Of a stretch of 64,000 nucleotides of DNA, positions 15,419 to 24,003 are shown one piece after another (position 1 is the stretch's first letter; each line of letters begins with the position of its first letter). A program made the position numbers and the translations under genes. The notes under the pieces were generated by a model, which was not told the DNA's origin, did no database searches, and worked only from the letters and a program-made list of their open reading frames with translations. Origin of the DNA: Halotia wernerae (GTDB lineage: Bacteria; Cyanobacteriota; Cyanobacteriia; Cyanobacteriales; Nostocaceae); contig JAYGHB010000099.1 in the NCBI GenBank assembly GCA_034931985.1, positions 36,136-100,135 of the forward strand. Reading direction: 5' to 3'.

Positions 15419-17356
15419 ATGCTGCGATCGCCGTTATATTTTCCTAACTTTCGCTGGCTGTGGTTAGGGCAAACTCTGATTTTGTGTGCTGCTCAATTTT
15501 GGTTTGTCTCGTTAACGTGGCTGGTACTCCAGAAAACGGGTTCAGGATTGGCTGTTGCTACTGTATTAGTGGCGGCTGCAATCCCACGAGCATTGTTTAT
15601 GTTAGTGGGAGGTGCAATTAGCGATCGCCTACCTACAAAAAATGTTGCAACTGTCGCCGCTTGGATTAATACCGTTTTGATTGGATTAGCAACTGTTCTA
15701 TTAGCGTTTGATGCTTTCCGGTTGATATATTTGATTGTTATAGCTGTTTTCTTTGGATTATTTGAAGCTATCTTATATCCAGCGATTCTTGCCCTATTAC
15801 CTCAATTAGTTAGAAAATCTCAGTTGGCAGAAGCAAATGCTTGGATGCAGGGTAGTGAACAGATTACCGAAGTTATCGGCCCTGCTGGTGCGGGTTTCGT
15901 CATTGGTGCGTTTGGATCAACTTCGGCCTTTGCTATTAATACACTTGCGTTTGCGTTGGGTAGTCTTTTCATCTACCTAGTTCGGACTCGTCGTCACAAA
16001 CCCCTCCCCGCAGAACTACAGGAAAAAGCTTTAACAGGTGAAATTATTATAGGTCTCAAATATGCTTGGACACAGCCTGCTATCCGCATTAGTCTATTGC
16101 TCCTGGCGATGATTAATTTTGCCATGTTAGGGCCAATCATCATCGGTGTTGCAGCTTTAGTAAATGCACGCTTTGGAGGTAGTGCCACAACTTTTGGTTA
16201 TCTGCAATCTGCCTACGGCATAGGGGCATTATTGGGTGTTTTCGTTGGGAGTCAACTGAGTGCGATTAAGAGTCCTAAGACTCCCCTGGTTCTACTGTGT
16301 TATGGTCTGGGTACAGGATTAATAGCACTAGGATTTGTGCAGCAGCCTTGGATGGTATCAGGAATAATTGCCCTGATGGGGATAGGGGGTGGTACTGTCA
16401 GTGTACTGGGAATAACTTGGCTGCAACAGCATACCGCCGCGAATATGCAAGGACGAATCATGGGTCTAACAATGTTTGCGGCTGTAGCTCTTGATCCTTT
16501 GTCTCAAGCTATTTCTGGGGCATTACTTGAGGTAAGTCTGCCTGGTTTATTCATATCAGCAGGAGTGATGATGTTACTCACTGCCCTAGTTTCATCGATG
16601 AGCCAAACTCCTGAAGTTGAACCAGTAATCACCTCTTTTTCACCCCTGGTTTTAGAGCCAGTGATTGCTGTAAAAAACCTGAACCATTACTTTGGGTCAG
16701 GTGGACTACGCAAACAAGTGTTATTTGACATTAATTTAGAGATTTATGCCGGCGAAATTGTGATTATGACTGGCCCTTCTGGCTCAGGTAAAACTACTCT
16801 TTTGACTTTAATGGGTGGTTTGCGTTCGGGTCAGTCAGGTAGCTTAAAAATTTTAGGTCAGGAAATCTGTGGTGCGAATAAACGACAGTTAACTAAAATG
16901 CGCCGCCAAATTGGCTATATTTTTCAGGCGCATAACCTAATGACATTTTTAACGGCTCAAGAAAATGTGCGGATGTCTTTGGAATTGCATGATCAGTATT
17001 TAAATGATGATCTCAACACCACCGTGATCGCTATGCTTGAGACTGTTGGTTTGAAAGATCGCGTCAATTATTACCCTGAAAATCTTTCCGGTGGGCAAAA
17101 ACAACGTGTAGCGATCGCTCGTGCTTTAGTCGGCCATCCTAAAATTGTCTTAGCTGATGAACCTACCGCCGCACTCGATAAAAAATCTGGGCGCGATGTT
17201 GTCGAACTGATGCAGAAGCTTGCTAAAGAACAAGGTTGTAGCATTTTGCTCGTTACCCACGACAACCGCATTTTAGATATTGCTGACCGCATTATTTATA
17301 TGGAAGATGGTCAAATCAAAGGTGATCAGTTCGATATTACCGCCAGAATGCACTAA
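15419..17356 (+). CDS. MFS transporter fused to an ABC ATPase
   Basis: A 645-residue fusion. Residues about 1-395 are a 12-helix major facilitator of the MFS_3/exporter type (FRWLWLGQTL, GGAISDRLPTKN). Residues about 415-640 are an ABC ATPase of the LolD/MacB/DevA type, with Walker A GPSGSGKTTL (from 452), signature LSGGQKQR (from 556) and Walker B VLADEPTAALD. DevA-type ATPases normally pair with MacB-like permeases, while MFS proteins are ion-driven, so joining the two is unusual. A GTG start at 15413 is possible; the ATG at 15419 is preferred. As the last gene of the cluster it probably exports the lipid product. Confidence 0.88.
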   Translation: MLRSPLYFPNFRWLWLGQTLILCAAQFWFVSLTWLVLQKTGSGLAVATVLVAAAIPRALFMLVGGAISDRLPTKNVATVAAWINTVLIGLATVLLAFDAFRLIYLIVIAVFFGLFEAILYPAILALLPQLVRKSQLAEANAWMQGSEQITEVIGPAGAGFVIGAFGSTSAFAINTLAFALGSLFIYLVRTRRHKPLPAELQEKALTGEIIIGLKYAWTQPAIRISLLLLAMINFAMLGPIIIGVAALVNARFGGSATTFGYLQSAYGIGALLGVFVGSQLSAIKSPKTPLVLLCYGLGTGLIALGFVQQPWMVSGIIALMGIGGGTVSVLGITWLQQHTAANMQGRIMGLTMFAAVALDPLSQAISGALLEVSLPGLFISAGVMMLLTALVSSMSQTPEVEPVITSFSPLVLEPVIAVKNLNHYFGSGGLRKQVLFDINLEIYAGEIVIMTGPSGSGKTTLLTLMGGLRSGQSGSLKILGQEICGANKRQLTKMRRQIGYIFQAHNLMTFLTAQENVRMSLELHDQYLNDDLNTTVIAMLETVGLKDRVNYYPENLSGGQKQRVAIARALVGHPKIVLADEPTAALDKKSGRDVVELMQKLAKEQGCSILLVTHDNRILDIADRIIYMEDGQIKGDQFDITARMH

Positions 17357-17532
17357 CAAAACGGATCACCCACCAGAGAAGAAAAGAGTATTACCAATAA
17401 TCATCAAAGACATAGCACTGAAAGATGAGTTAATTCAGAGAGAAAAACCCAGAGTAAACGCTGTTGTGTTACAAACCGACATAATTTCACACAAAGCAGA
17501 ACTTAGCAAGACTACATGCTCCCTCATCTTCA

Positions 17533-18567
17533 TTACCGGAATGGTGGAGAATACAACAGTCCTCCTTGCTTCCATAGTTTATTTTCACCACGAGCTAGAT
17601 CGAGTTTGGTCTTTGGCCCAAGGTTGCGATCGTAAATCTCGCCGTAATTACCGACATGTTTAACAATTCTGGCAGCAAAGTCATTTGTTAAACCAAGTCC
17701 TTGACCTAGATTGCCTTCTGTGCCTAAAAAACGCTTAATATCTGGATCGTTGCTATTGGCAAACTGTTCCACATTCTGGGAATTAATGCCTAACTCTTCA
17801 GCTTTAATTAGGGAATAAACCACCCACTTGACAGTACTTGCTAACTTAGGATTTCCTTTAGCAACTGCTGGCGCAAGCGGCTCGGAAGAAATGACTTCAT
17901 CGAGAATTACATTATCTTCTGGTTTGGGTAGAGTTGTGCGCCGAGCCACTAATGCCGAACGATCAGCTGTAACGCCTTCGCAACGACCTTCAGCATAGGT
18001 AGCAAAGGTAATATTAACGTCTTCAAAAACAACGGGTTTGTAGGTGATGCCCCGTTTTCGCATTTGGTCTGCTAAGTTTTGCTCGGTAGTAGTACCAGTT
18101 TGAACGCAGATTGCCTTATTTTTCAAATCTGCTAGGGACTTAATGCCGCTATTTTTATTAACCATGATAGCTTGACCGTCATAAAAGACGACAGGCGCAA
18201 ATTCTAGACCAACAGAGGTATCACGACTCAGTGTCCAGGTAGTATTACGACTGAGAACATCAACTTCTCCAGTTTGCAAAGCTGTAAAGCGCTCTTTGGT
18301 ATTGAGATTACGAAATTCTACTACATCTGGATTGTCAAACAAAGCTGCTGCTACAGCGCGGCAAACATCCACATCAATACCGCTGTACTTCGCGTCAGTT
18401 CCCACAAAGCTAAATCCTGGTACTTCGCCACTAACACCGCAAATTAATTTCCCACGGCTTTTAACTGTATCCCAGCTTGTGTTTGCTGTTTGTCCTGAAT
18501 TTCCGCTACAAGCAGTAATGGCAAAGATTAAAGGCGCGATCGCTAGGATTAAAGCTGATTTTTGCAT
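17533..18567 (-). CDS. natF: amino-acid ABC transporter binding lipoprotein (AapJ/NatF-like)
   Basis: A 344-residue solute-binding protein of the AapJ family for general polar amino acids. It has a lipoprotein signal with lipobox ITAC (Cys20), then the type-II binding fold (GVSGEVPGFSFVGTDAKYSG, then DVDVCRAVAAALF, and a hinge VQTGTTTEQNL). It would capture acidic or neutral amino acids and pass them to NatG/NatH permeases. The NatG-like permease is on the same strand but 11 kb downstream, beyond the lipid island, instead of directly following. The gene converges with the MFS-ABC fusion. Symbol by family resemblance. Confidence 0.85.
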   Translation of the reverse strand: MQKSALILAIAPLIFAITACSGNSGQTANTSWDTVKSRGKLICGVSGEVPGFSFVGTDAKYSGIDVDVCRAVAAALFDNPDVVEFRNLNTKERFTALQTGEVDVLSRNTTWTLSRDTSVGLEFAPVVFYDGQAIMVNKNSGIKSLADLKNKAICVQTGTTTEQNLADQMRKRGITYKPVVFEDVNITFATYAEGRCEGVTADRSALVARRTTLPKPEDNVILDEVISSEPLAPAVAKGNPKLASTVKWVVYSLIKAEELGINSQNVEQFANSNDPDIKRFLGTEGNLGQGLGLTNDFAARIVKHVGNYGEIYDRNLGPKTKLDLARGENKLWKQGGLLYSPPFR

Positions 18568-19168
18568 AAACTTCCAGGAAACTAGAAAATAAAAAATGTA
18601 TGGGTGAGTAAAATAATTGTGTAAAACAAGTAGATGCTTGTAATATAAAACTTTTTCAACTTCTTTAACAAAAAAAGCACCTATGAGGTTAAAAACAATA
18701 TTTGTAAATAAAAGTTTTTAGTACTTCCATTACCAAAATCTTCATTAGTATTTAATCATAATTAACTGTAACTTCATCATATAAAAATATCCTAGTTACT
18801 GAATATATCAAAATAAATTTAATTTTTATTTATACATAAATAATAAAATAATAGTGATAATGGTCGATTCATAATACTTACATAAATTGCTATAACTCTT
18901 GCAGTAAGCCCCTAGCTACAAGAAAGTAGACTTACAGGTGAACCATGAAATTGGCAGATGTATTGTCCTAATGCTTGCTTTCTAGATCAAAATTTTCTCA
19001 GTTCATGGAATCTAGATAAATGAGTAAAATAGTTAAGCTATTGTGTGTGCAAAAATTCCTTGCATACTTCTAAAAGAGGAGCAGTAGCTACACCAACCTA
19101 AGCATCTGCCGCTAGCAGGTTAAACTAGTTCTGGTAACAGCCGCTCCACCGTTCCTTATGAGGCTTTT
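18568..19168. other. AT-rich spacer between divergent genes
   Basis: About 600 bases upstream of both natF-like (minus) and the YbjN gene (plus). It is strongly AT-rich at 18640-18870. No gene or repeat is visible. It probably carries both promoters. Confidence 0.5.
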
Positions 19169-19726
19169 ATGGGAGCTAATCTCAAACAGATTGCTAATTA
19201 CTTAGACAAACTAGGTTGGGACTACCGATTTGATGATGAAGAAGACCGGATTATCACAGGTGTAGAAGCTGATAACCTAGAAGATTTTTTGATAATTGTC
19301 CAATTGGATGAGGAGGGAAAATTTTTCCGGGTATTTGCGCCTCAAGTTCTGGCGGGAGTTCAAAACCATCCTTACAAGGGAGTGATTCTACAAACGATAC
19401 TGGCAATTTCTTGGGAAACTAAAATGCTGCAATGGGAATATGACCCATCTGATGGCGAAATCCGTGCCATTATTGAGTTTCCCTTAGAAGACTCGATTCT
19501 CACAGAAAGACAATTTCACCGTTGTTTGAGTGGATTAATTCAAATTGTTGATAACATAGCGTTACCTCGTCTCAAAGAAGTAATGGTAACAGGTCAAGAT
19601 CCGGGGAATTTAGAACTTGGGGAAAGAATGTTACTGAGTATCCAGGAAGAGGCTCCTGGATTGCTAGAAATTCTAGAAAGAGCAATGGAAGCTAGGAAGA
19701 AGCGCGGAAGTTTTCCCAGCGAGTGA
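19169..19726 (+). CDS. YbjN-domain protein
   Basis: A 185-residue soluble acidic protein. The sequence fits the YbjN/type III secretion chaperone-like fold seen in many cyanobacteria: an N-terminal helix (LKQIANYLDKLGWDYRF), paired strands (FLIIVQLDEEGKFFRVFAP) and a helix-rich C-terminus. The E. coli protein is linked to stress and motility phenotypes but has no known enzyme activity. Here the function is unknown. The ATG at 19169 follows a stretch without a strong ribosome site. It is followed 77 bases later by the DUF3318 gene on the same strand. Confidence 0.75.
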   Translation: MGANLKQIANYLDKLGWDYRFDDEEDRIITGVEADNLEDFLIIVQLDEEGKFFRVFAPQVLAGVQNHPYKGVILQTILAISWETKMLQWEYDPSDGEIRAIIEFPLEDSILTERQFHRCLSGLIQIVDNIALPRLKEVMVTGQDPGNLELGERMLLSIQEEAPGLLEILERAMEARKKRGSFPSE

Positions 19727-19803
19727 GGCAAATGGTCACTGAAATAGCTATACTCCAAAGTGATACCCTCACTATATACTGAAGTTTTCTAGGGCTGGAT
19801 TTT

Positions 19804-20448
19804 ATGACATCCTACGCAACCTCCTCTGCCAAGGCGGAAATGAGTGAACTCCGGCGGTTGAAAGGCTTACTACCGCCAGAATTGCAGAGCTGGGTCACGG
19901 TTGAAGGCACAACTGAGGTCAATCCACCCCTGATCCGCTGCGAAGAAATTGGAAAAGACCAGGTAGAAATTCAAATTGACCTGGTGAAATGGGATGCTCT
20001 CGCGATGGATCAGCGTAATCTGCTGTTCTGGCATGAAGTCGCCCGCGTTCAAAATGACACGATTCCTAAAGATGGTTGGGAAATGGCAGCATTGGCTATC
20101 GGTTTAGGCGGTGCTGTAGGTGAATTGTGGGTACAGGATGGATTGTTGCTAGTGTTAGCTTTGGCGCTGTGTGGCGTTTCTGGCTGGCGACTGTATCAAA
20201 AGAATAATGGGGGCAAACAACTTGTGGAATTAGTTGATGCTGACGATAAAGCGATCGCTTTGGCAACTCGCTTTGGTTATAGTCTCCCCAATGCCTACAA
20301 GAGCCTAGGTAGTGCCTTAAAAACCCTGATCGATAATACTCCTAGCAAGCGCCAACGGTCTAAATATGAGGCAAGACTCTCTGCTCTCAAACGCAGTGCC
20401 AACAAGGCCAAAGCTAAGTCTAAGACAATCGATGAAGGTGGACTGTAG
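19804..20448 (+). CDS. DUF3318 membrane protein
   Basis: A 214-residue conserved cyanobacterial protein matching the DUF3318 pattern. A hydrophilic N-terminal half contains LRRLKGLLPPELQSWV and a FWHEVARVQND segment. Two closely spaced hydrophobic stretches follow (AALAIGLGGAVGELW and LLLVLALALCGVSGW, about residues 96-125), and then a basic Lys/Arg/Ala tail. The HEVARVQ segment recalls a zinc-peptidase-like HExxR but is not a canonical motif. Function unknown. It lies on the same strand as the YbjN gene and is closed by a strong hairpin. Confidence 0.75.
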   Translation: MTSYATSSAKAEMSELRRLKGLLPPELQSWVTVEGTTEVNPPLIRCEEIGKDQVEIQIDLVKWDALAMDQRNLLFWHEVARVQNDTIPKDGWEMAALAIGLGGAVGELWVQDGLLLVLALALCGVSGWRLYQKNNGGKQLVELVDADDKAIALATRFGYSLPNAYKSLGSALKTLIDNTPSKRQRSKYEARLSALKRSANKAKAKSKTIDEGGL

Positions 20449-20464
20449 ACACCACAAAGTAGAT

Positions 20465-20485
20465 TGGGTGGGTATTACCCACCCA
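20465..20485 (+). terminator. perfect hairpin after DUF3318 gene
   Basis: TGGGTGGGTA and TACCCACCCA form a perfect 10-bp stem with a 1-base centre. A near-identical palindrome (TGGGTGGGCA/TGCCCACCCA) follows ndhH at 25996-26016, so this is a dispersed palindromic repeat placed at gene ends. Confidence 0.7.
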
Positions 20486-20754
20486 CAAAATCTTTAATTA
20501 TTATTTAAGCTTTGACTTCCGCTTCGCGATCGCCAATGTTGAGTTACTATCTTCGCCCCACCCGCTTCAAAGCATCTGTGACTATCGCCAGGTATTTCTT
20601 CCAAAAGTGGATGCTCCTGAAACAGTAAATTTACTGTAGTACGGTAGCCTGATTAATTTTGATCAATTAAGATTTAGTGGTATAACTTACATACTTTATA
20701 CTTACGCCCGACAAAGTGGCGATCGCATACTGCTGTTTTCATCTCAGGAGTTTT

Positions 20755-21732
20755 ATGCTTATAAGTTTATTTAATAACTATTTCGATAGAGCTTTCGCAA
20801 AATTTTATGATATGTCTTATGAATCCTATAAAGGATTGACAAAAAACCCTAGATGGCTCTTAATGCGTAAATTTGCCCGATTTCGGATTGTGCGATCGCT
20901 AGTAAAATCTTTCTCTAAACGCTCAATTAAATCATATTTATCACTGCTAAATGAAAATAATTCGTGTTTTTCAGATGTAAATATAGACGCTGCTGTTAAT
21001 AATCTCAAAAATGAAGGTTTACATTTAGGTATTAATCTACCTCAAAATGTTGTTCAAGAAATAGTTCAATTTGCTCAATCAACAGCTTGCTATGGTAATC
21101 AGAAGCTAGAGTATGGTTTTTATTATCATCAAAAAGCAGAAGCAGAAACTAAATCTGGTAAACATTTTATTACAGGCCATTATTTCAACACAGCTTTGTT
21201 TTGCTCAGCCATTAAAAAGCTCCAAAATGATCCAAAATTATTAGCAATATCTGCTAAATATTTAGATGGTCAACCAGTACACCAAGGAAATAAAATGTGG
21301 TGGAGTTTTGCAGGAAAGATGACTTACCGCGAACAAAGCCAAGCTGCTCAATTTTTTCATTACGATGTAGACGATTATTGTTTTATCAAATTTTTCTTTT
21401 ATTTGACTGATGTAGATAATCAGAGCAGTCCTCATGTCTGTGTTATCAACAGTCATAATCATAAAAAAAGTTCACATCTTTGGCTACGTAAACGAGAAAC
21501 AGACCAAGATATTATCGATTATTATGGTCGGGAATCTTTGGTAGAAATTTATGGACAAGCTGGTTTTGGATTTGCAGAAGATCCACTTTGCTTTCACAAA
21601 GGAATTTCACCTACTCATCAAGACCGCTTAATCTTACAAATAGAATTTGCTACAACTGACTATCAAATGCAGCATGATCTCAGAAAAACTTCTTTATTGA
21701 AATGTATAGCATTCCCTAGTCTATTAAAGTAG
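20755..21732 (+). CDS. phytanoyl-CoA dioxygenase-like Fe(II)/2-oxoglutarate oxygenase
   Basis: A 325-residue soluble oxygenase of the PhyH type. The iron-binding facial triad is visible as His202-x-Asp204 (FHYDVDD) and distal His281 (CFHKGIS). Arg291 (QDRLILQ) is placed to bind 2-oxoglutarate. PhyH-family enzymes hydroxylate or otherwise oxidise small molecules, often natural products. The substrate is unknown. The start chosen has AGGAG 7 bases upstream (CAGGAGTTTTATG). An in-frame upstream start at 20716 is less likely. The gene stands alone and is more AT-rich than its neighbours, so horizontal transfer is possible. Confidence 0.8.
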   Translation: MLISLFNNYFDRAFAKFYDMSYESYKGLTKNPRWLLMRKFARFRIVRSLVKSFSKRSIKSYLSLLNENNSCFSDVNIDAAVNNLKNEGLHLGINLPQNVVQEIVQFAQSTACYGNQKLEYGFYYHQKAEAETKSGKHFITGHYFNTALFCSAIKKLQNDPKLLAISAKYLDGQPVHQGNKMWWSFAGKMTYREQSQAAQFFHYDVDDYCFIKFFFYLTDVDNQSSPHVCVINSHNHKKSSHLWLRKRETDQDIIDYYGRESLVEIYGQAGFGFAEDPLCFHKGISPTHQDRLILQIEFATTDYQMQHDLRKTSLLKCIAFPSLLK

Positions 21733-22218
21733 AGTTAAAGCCTCAATTTATTTGCTTTGATGAACAGAACAATTATCCATAAAATGTGCCGCACAAATAA
21801 AGTTGCGATCGCTTGGGTTATATAGCAGTTTTTTTATGGATGAAATACACAACTCTAGCCCCGTTCGGACTTCGGCGTGAGCGCTCAGTCGAACCCCATC
21901 GGTCACAGGTTAAGGTTGTTAACCATTTGTCAATAAGCAATAATGCTTAAAATTTAGCCAAAATTGGGGCGGGAAACACAATTTTTAAGTCAGCGATCGC
22001 ACAATATTTAAACGCATCATTCATTTTTGCGAGAAAAAGCCAGTACCATTGTTAATTTAGTACATTATTATTGGCTAATAATTAAGTAAAATTACGTATT
22101 GACAAAAATGATATTGTTTTAACCTGTCACGAATGGTCGAACCCTGACGCTCACGGCAAAAGCCTAAGCCTAATCCCTTTTATCGACTAGAGTATGTATT
22201 GTACACAACCGAGAAGCG
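21733..22218. other. 486-bp spacer with a dispersed palindromic repeat
   Basis: Convergent spacer between the dioxygenase and DnaJ genes. At 21858-21896, GTTCGGACTTCGGCG then TGAGCGCTCAGTCGAAC forms a palindromic dispersed repeat. A related piece (GGTCGAACCCTGACGCTCAC) is at 22136-22155. A HIP1 site is near 21994. No gene is seen. Confidence 0.55.
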
Positions 22219-23217
22219 CTATAGCTTAACTTGCTGCAAGTGACTCCGAGGATTGTAGGTACGTATAGCCCTGATTTTTTCATAATATTCTCGCTCTTGT
22301 TGGCTGAGTTCCTTTGGCGGGACGATCGCCACCTTCACCAACTGATCGCTACGTCCACCCTTAGGTAGAGGCCAACCTTTACCGCGTAAACGCAAAGATT
22401 GACCAGAACGTACTCCCGCAGGCAATTTAACATTAACTAATCCATCAGGTGTAGGTACATCAATCGAGGCTCCTAGGGTAGCTTCATCTGGCGTAATTGC
22501 TACTTCGCAAACGAGATTATCGCCTTCAATTTGAAAGAACGAATGGGGCTGAAGTTCCACCTTTAAATACAAATCCCCACGTTGTTGAGTCATGGGATTG
22601 ATTTGACCTTTACCTCGTATCCGTAGGCGAGTACCAGTTTTAGTCCCAGCAGGAATACGTACATCAATTGTTTCGTTGCCTAACATAAAGCTTCTTTGCA
22701 CACCAGCAAACGCCTCAGCAAAAGTTAAAGCGATCGCGGCTTCGCTATCTTGACCAGTACTAGTACCTACATCTTGAAAACCAAAGTCATTAAATCCACC
22801 AAAACCGCTACTTGGTCTACCCGTAGAAGTGCGGTAAGAGTAACTTTGTTGTCTTGCGCCAGGACTAGCACCACCAAAGCGCCCTAATAGCTCATTGATA
22901 AAATCATCAAAATTACCATATTGACTGAAGTCAAAGCCACCCATATCGACACCAGCACCGCCAGAGGGGAAGCCTTCACCAGCTTGTTTCCAATATTGAC
23001 CAAATTGATCGTACTTTTGACGTTTGTCTGCATCTGACAACACTTCATAAGCTTCGCCAACTTCTTTAAAGCGTGCTTCCGCTTGTTTATTGCCTGGGTT
23101 AACATCAGGGTGATATTTGCGGGCTAGTTTACGAAATGCTTGTTTAATTTCCTCTGGACTGGCAGTTTTACTAACTCCCAAAATTGCATAATAGTCTTTG
23201 AAGTCGGTTGCAGCCAT
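22219..23217 (-). CDS. dnaJ: DnaJ/CbpA-type co-chaperone
   Basis: A 332-residue Hsp40. It has an N-terminal J-domain (residues about 8-72) with the HPD motif in YHPDVNPG, which stimulates Hsp70 (DnaK) ATPase. A Gly/Ser/Phe-rich linker (about 80-155) follows, then two beta-barrel substrate-binding domains (about 165-325). The cysteine-rich zinc domain of classical DnaJ is absent, so this is a type II/CbpA-like member. Cyanobacteria carry several such paralogues, so the symbol is generic. AGGAGGC lies just before the start. The P-loop kinase gene follows on the same strand but about 170 bases away. Confidence 0.9.
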   Translation of the reverse strand: MAATDFKDYYAILGVSKTASPEEIKQAFRKLARKYHPDVNPGNKQAEARFKEVGEAYEVLSDADKRQKYDQFGQYWKQAGEGFPSGGAGVDMGGFDFSQYGNFDDFINELLGRFGGASPGARQQSYSYRTSTGRPSSGFGGFNDFGFQDVGTSTGQDSEAAIALTFAEAFAGVQRSFMLGNETIDVRIPAGTKTGTRLRIRGKGQINPMTQQRGDLYLKVELQPHSFFQIEGDNLVCEVAITPDEATLGASIDVPTPDGLVNVKLPAGVRSGQSLRLRGKGWPLPKGGRSDQLVKVAIVPPKELSQQEREYYEKIRAIRTYNPRSHLQQVKL

Positions 23218-23389
23218 CTACCAGCCTCCTGTAAAAATTTCCGTTATGTTTTTTTCTAAGATGTGAGATTTATTATTCGCCAGGTATAATACCAAGCTAA
23301 AAGACTCTGATTTTAAATTAACAAACAATATAGAAAATCAAGTGTGGTTCCCGCTGAATACATCAGCGCAATTTCCGTACTTTCAACTT

Positions 23390-23848
23390 TCAAAGCAGGC
23401 GAATTAGGCCATCTAGTCCTTCTGCCAAACTTGGGGGAGCATCCCGCAGTTGACGATGCATCCGCAAGATGATTTCTTCTGGAACTTGGCGATGACGCTT
23501 TTTGTTGCGTGCCAAACACAGCCAAACAGGCGTGCTTACCCACAGCCCTGTAATGTCGGTAAAACCTACATCACGAGCTAGGGTGATGAGTTCGCGGCGA
23601 TTGCGTCGTTGAGCGTTAGTGGCATCAAAAATTACTGTTGTGCTTGTAGCCATTGCTTGCTGAAATTGTTGCTCAATTTTCCGCCAAATTAACAGCCACG
23701 ACCCCTGAACTGCTTCTGAGCCAAAAAGTTGCCCCCGGATGGCATCTGTAGAAATTAGCTGCATCTGGGGGCATGTTGCCACTAATTGTTTAGCCAAAGT
23801 TGACTTACCGCTTCCTGGAAGTCCAATCAGCAACAATAGTTTAGTCAT
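23390..23848 (-). CDS. P-loop kinase, zeta-toxin/PNK-like
   Basis: A 152-residue nucleotide-binding protein. It starts directly with the Walker A loop LLIGLPGSGKSTLAKQL, then STDAIRGQLFG and VIFDATNAQRRNRRELI (a Walker B/DATN motif), and ends with a lid region (RHRQVPEEIILRMHRQL). This order is typical of AAA_33 kinases (polynucleotide kinase, zeta toxin, gluconate kinase). The substrate is unknown. An upstream in-frame extension to 23923 exists, but it runs through a dispersed repeat, so the ATG at 23848 is chosen. No antitoxin is adjacent. Confidence 0.75.
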   Translation of the reverse strand: MTKLLLLIGLPGSGKSTLAKQLVATCPQMQLISTDAIRGQLFGSEAVQGSWLLIWRKIEQQFQQAMATSTTVIFDATNAQRRNRRELITLARDVGFTDITGLWVSTPVWLCLARNKKRHRQVPEEIILRMHRQLRDAPPSLAEGLDGLIRLL

Positions 23849-23867
23849 TGAAAGTTGGCGGTAAATT

Positions 23868-23996
23868 CCATTCCCTTGTGGGTGGTCGAGGTTGCTCCCC
23901 CGCCAACTTGGGGCATTGGGCATTGGGCATTAGTGACTCTTCCATAAGCCCTATTCCCTATGCCCAAAAACTTCATCTCCTTGTGGGTGGAGTTTT
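23868..23996. repeat. dispersed hairpin repeats and TGGGCAT heptamers
   Basis: The glgC-kinase spacer contains CCATTCCCTTGTGGGTGG (23868-23885), GGGCATTGGGCAT (about 23911-23923) and CATCTCCTTGTGGGTGGAG (23974-23992). The last could form a terminator hairpin for glgC on the minus strand. The same family occurs at 6793-6814. Confidence 0.6.
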
Positions 23997-24003
23997 TCAT
24001 TGA

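Noticed and set aside
17280..17532. A plus-strand frame extending past the MFS-ABC fusion
   Set aside because: It overlaps the end of the fusion in another frame and then the natF-like gene on the opposite strand; no coding character.
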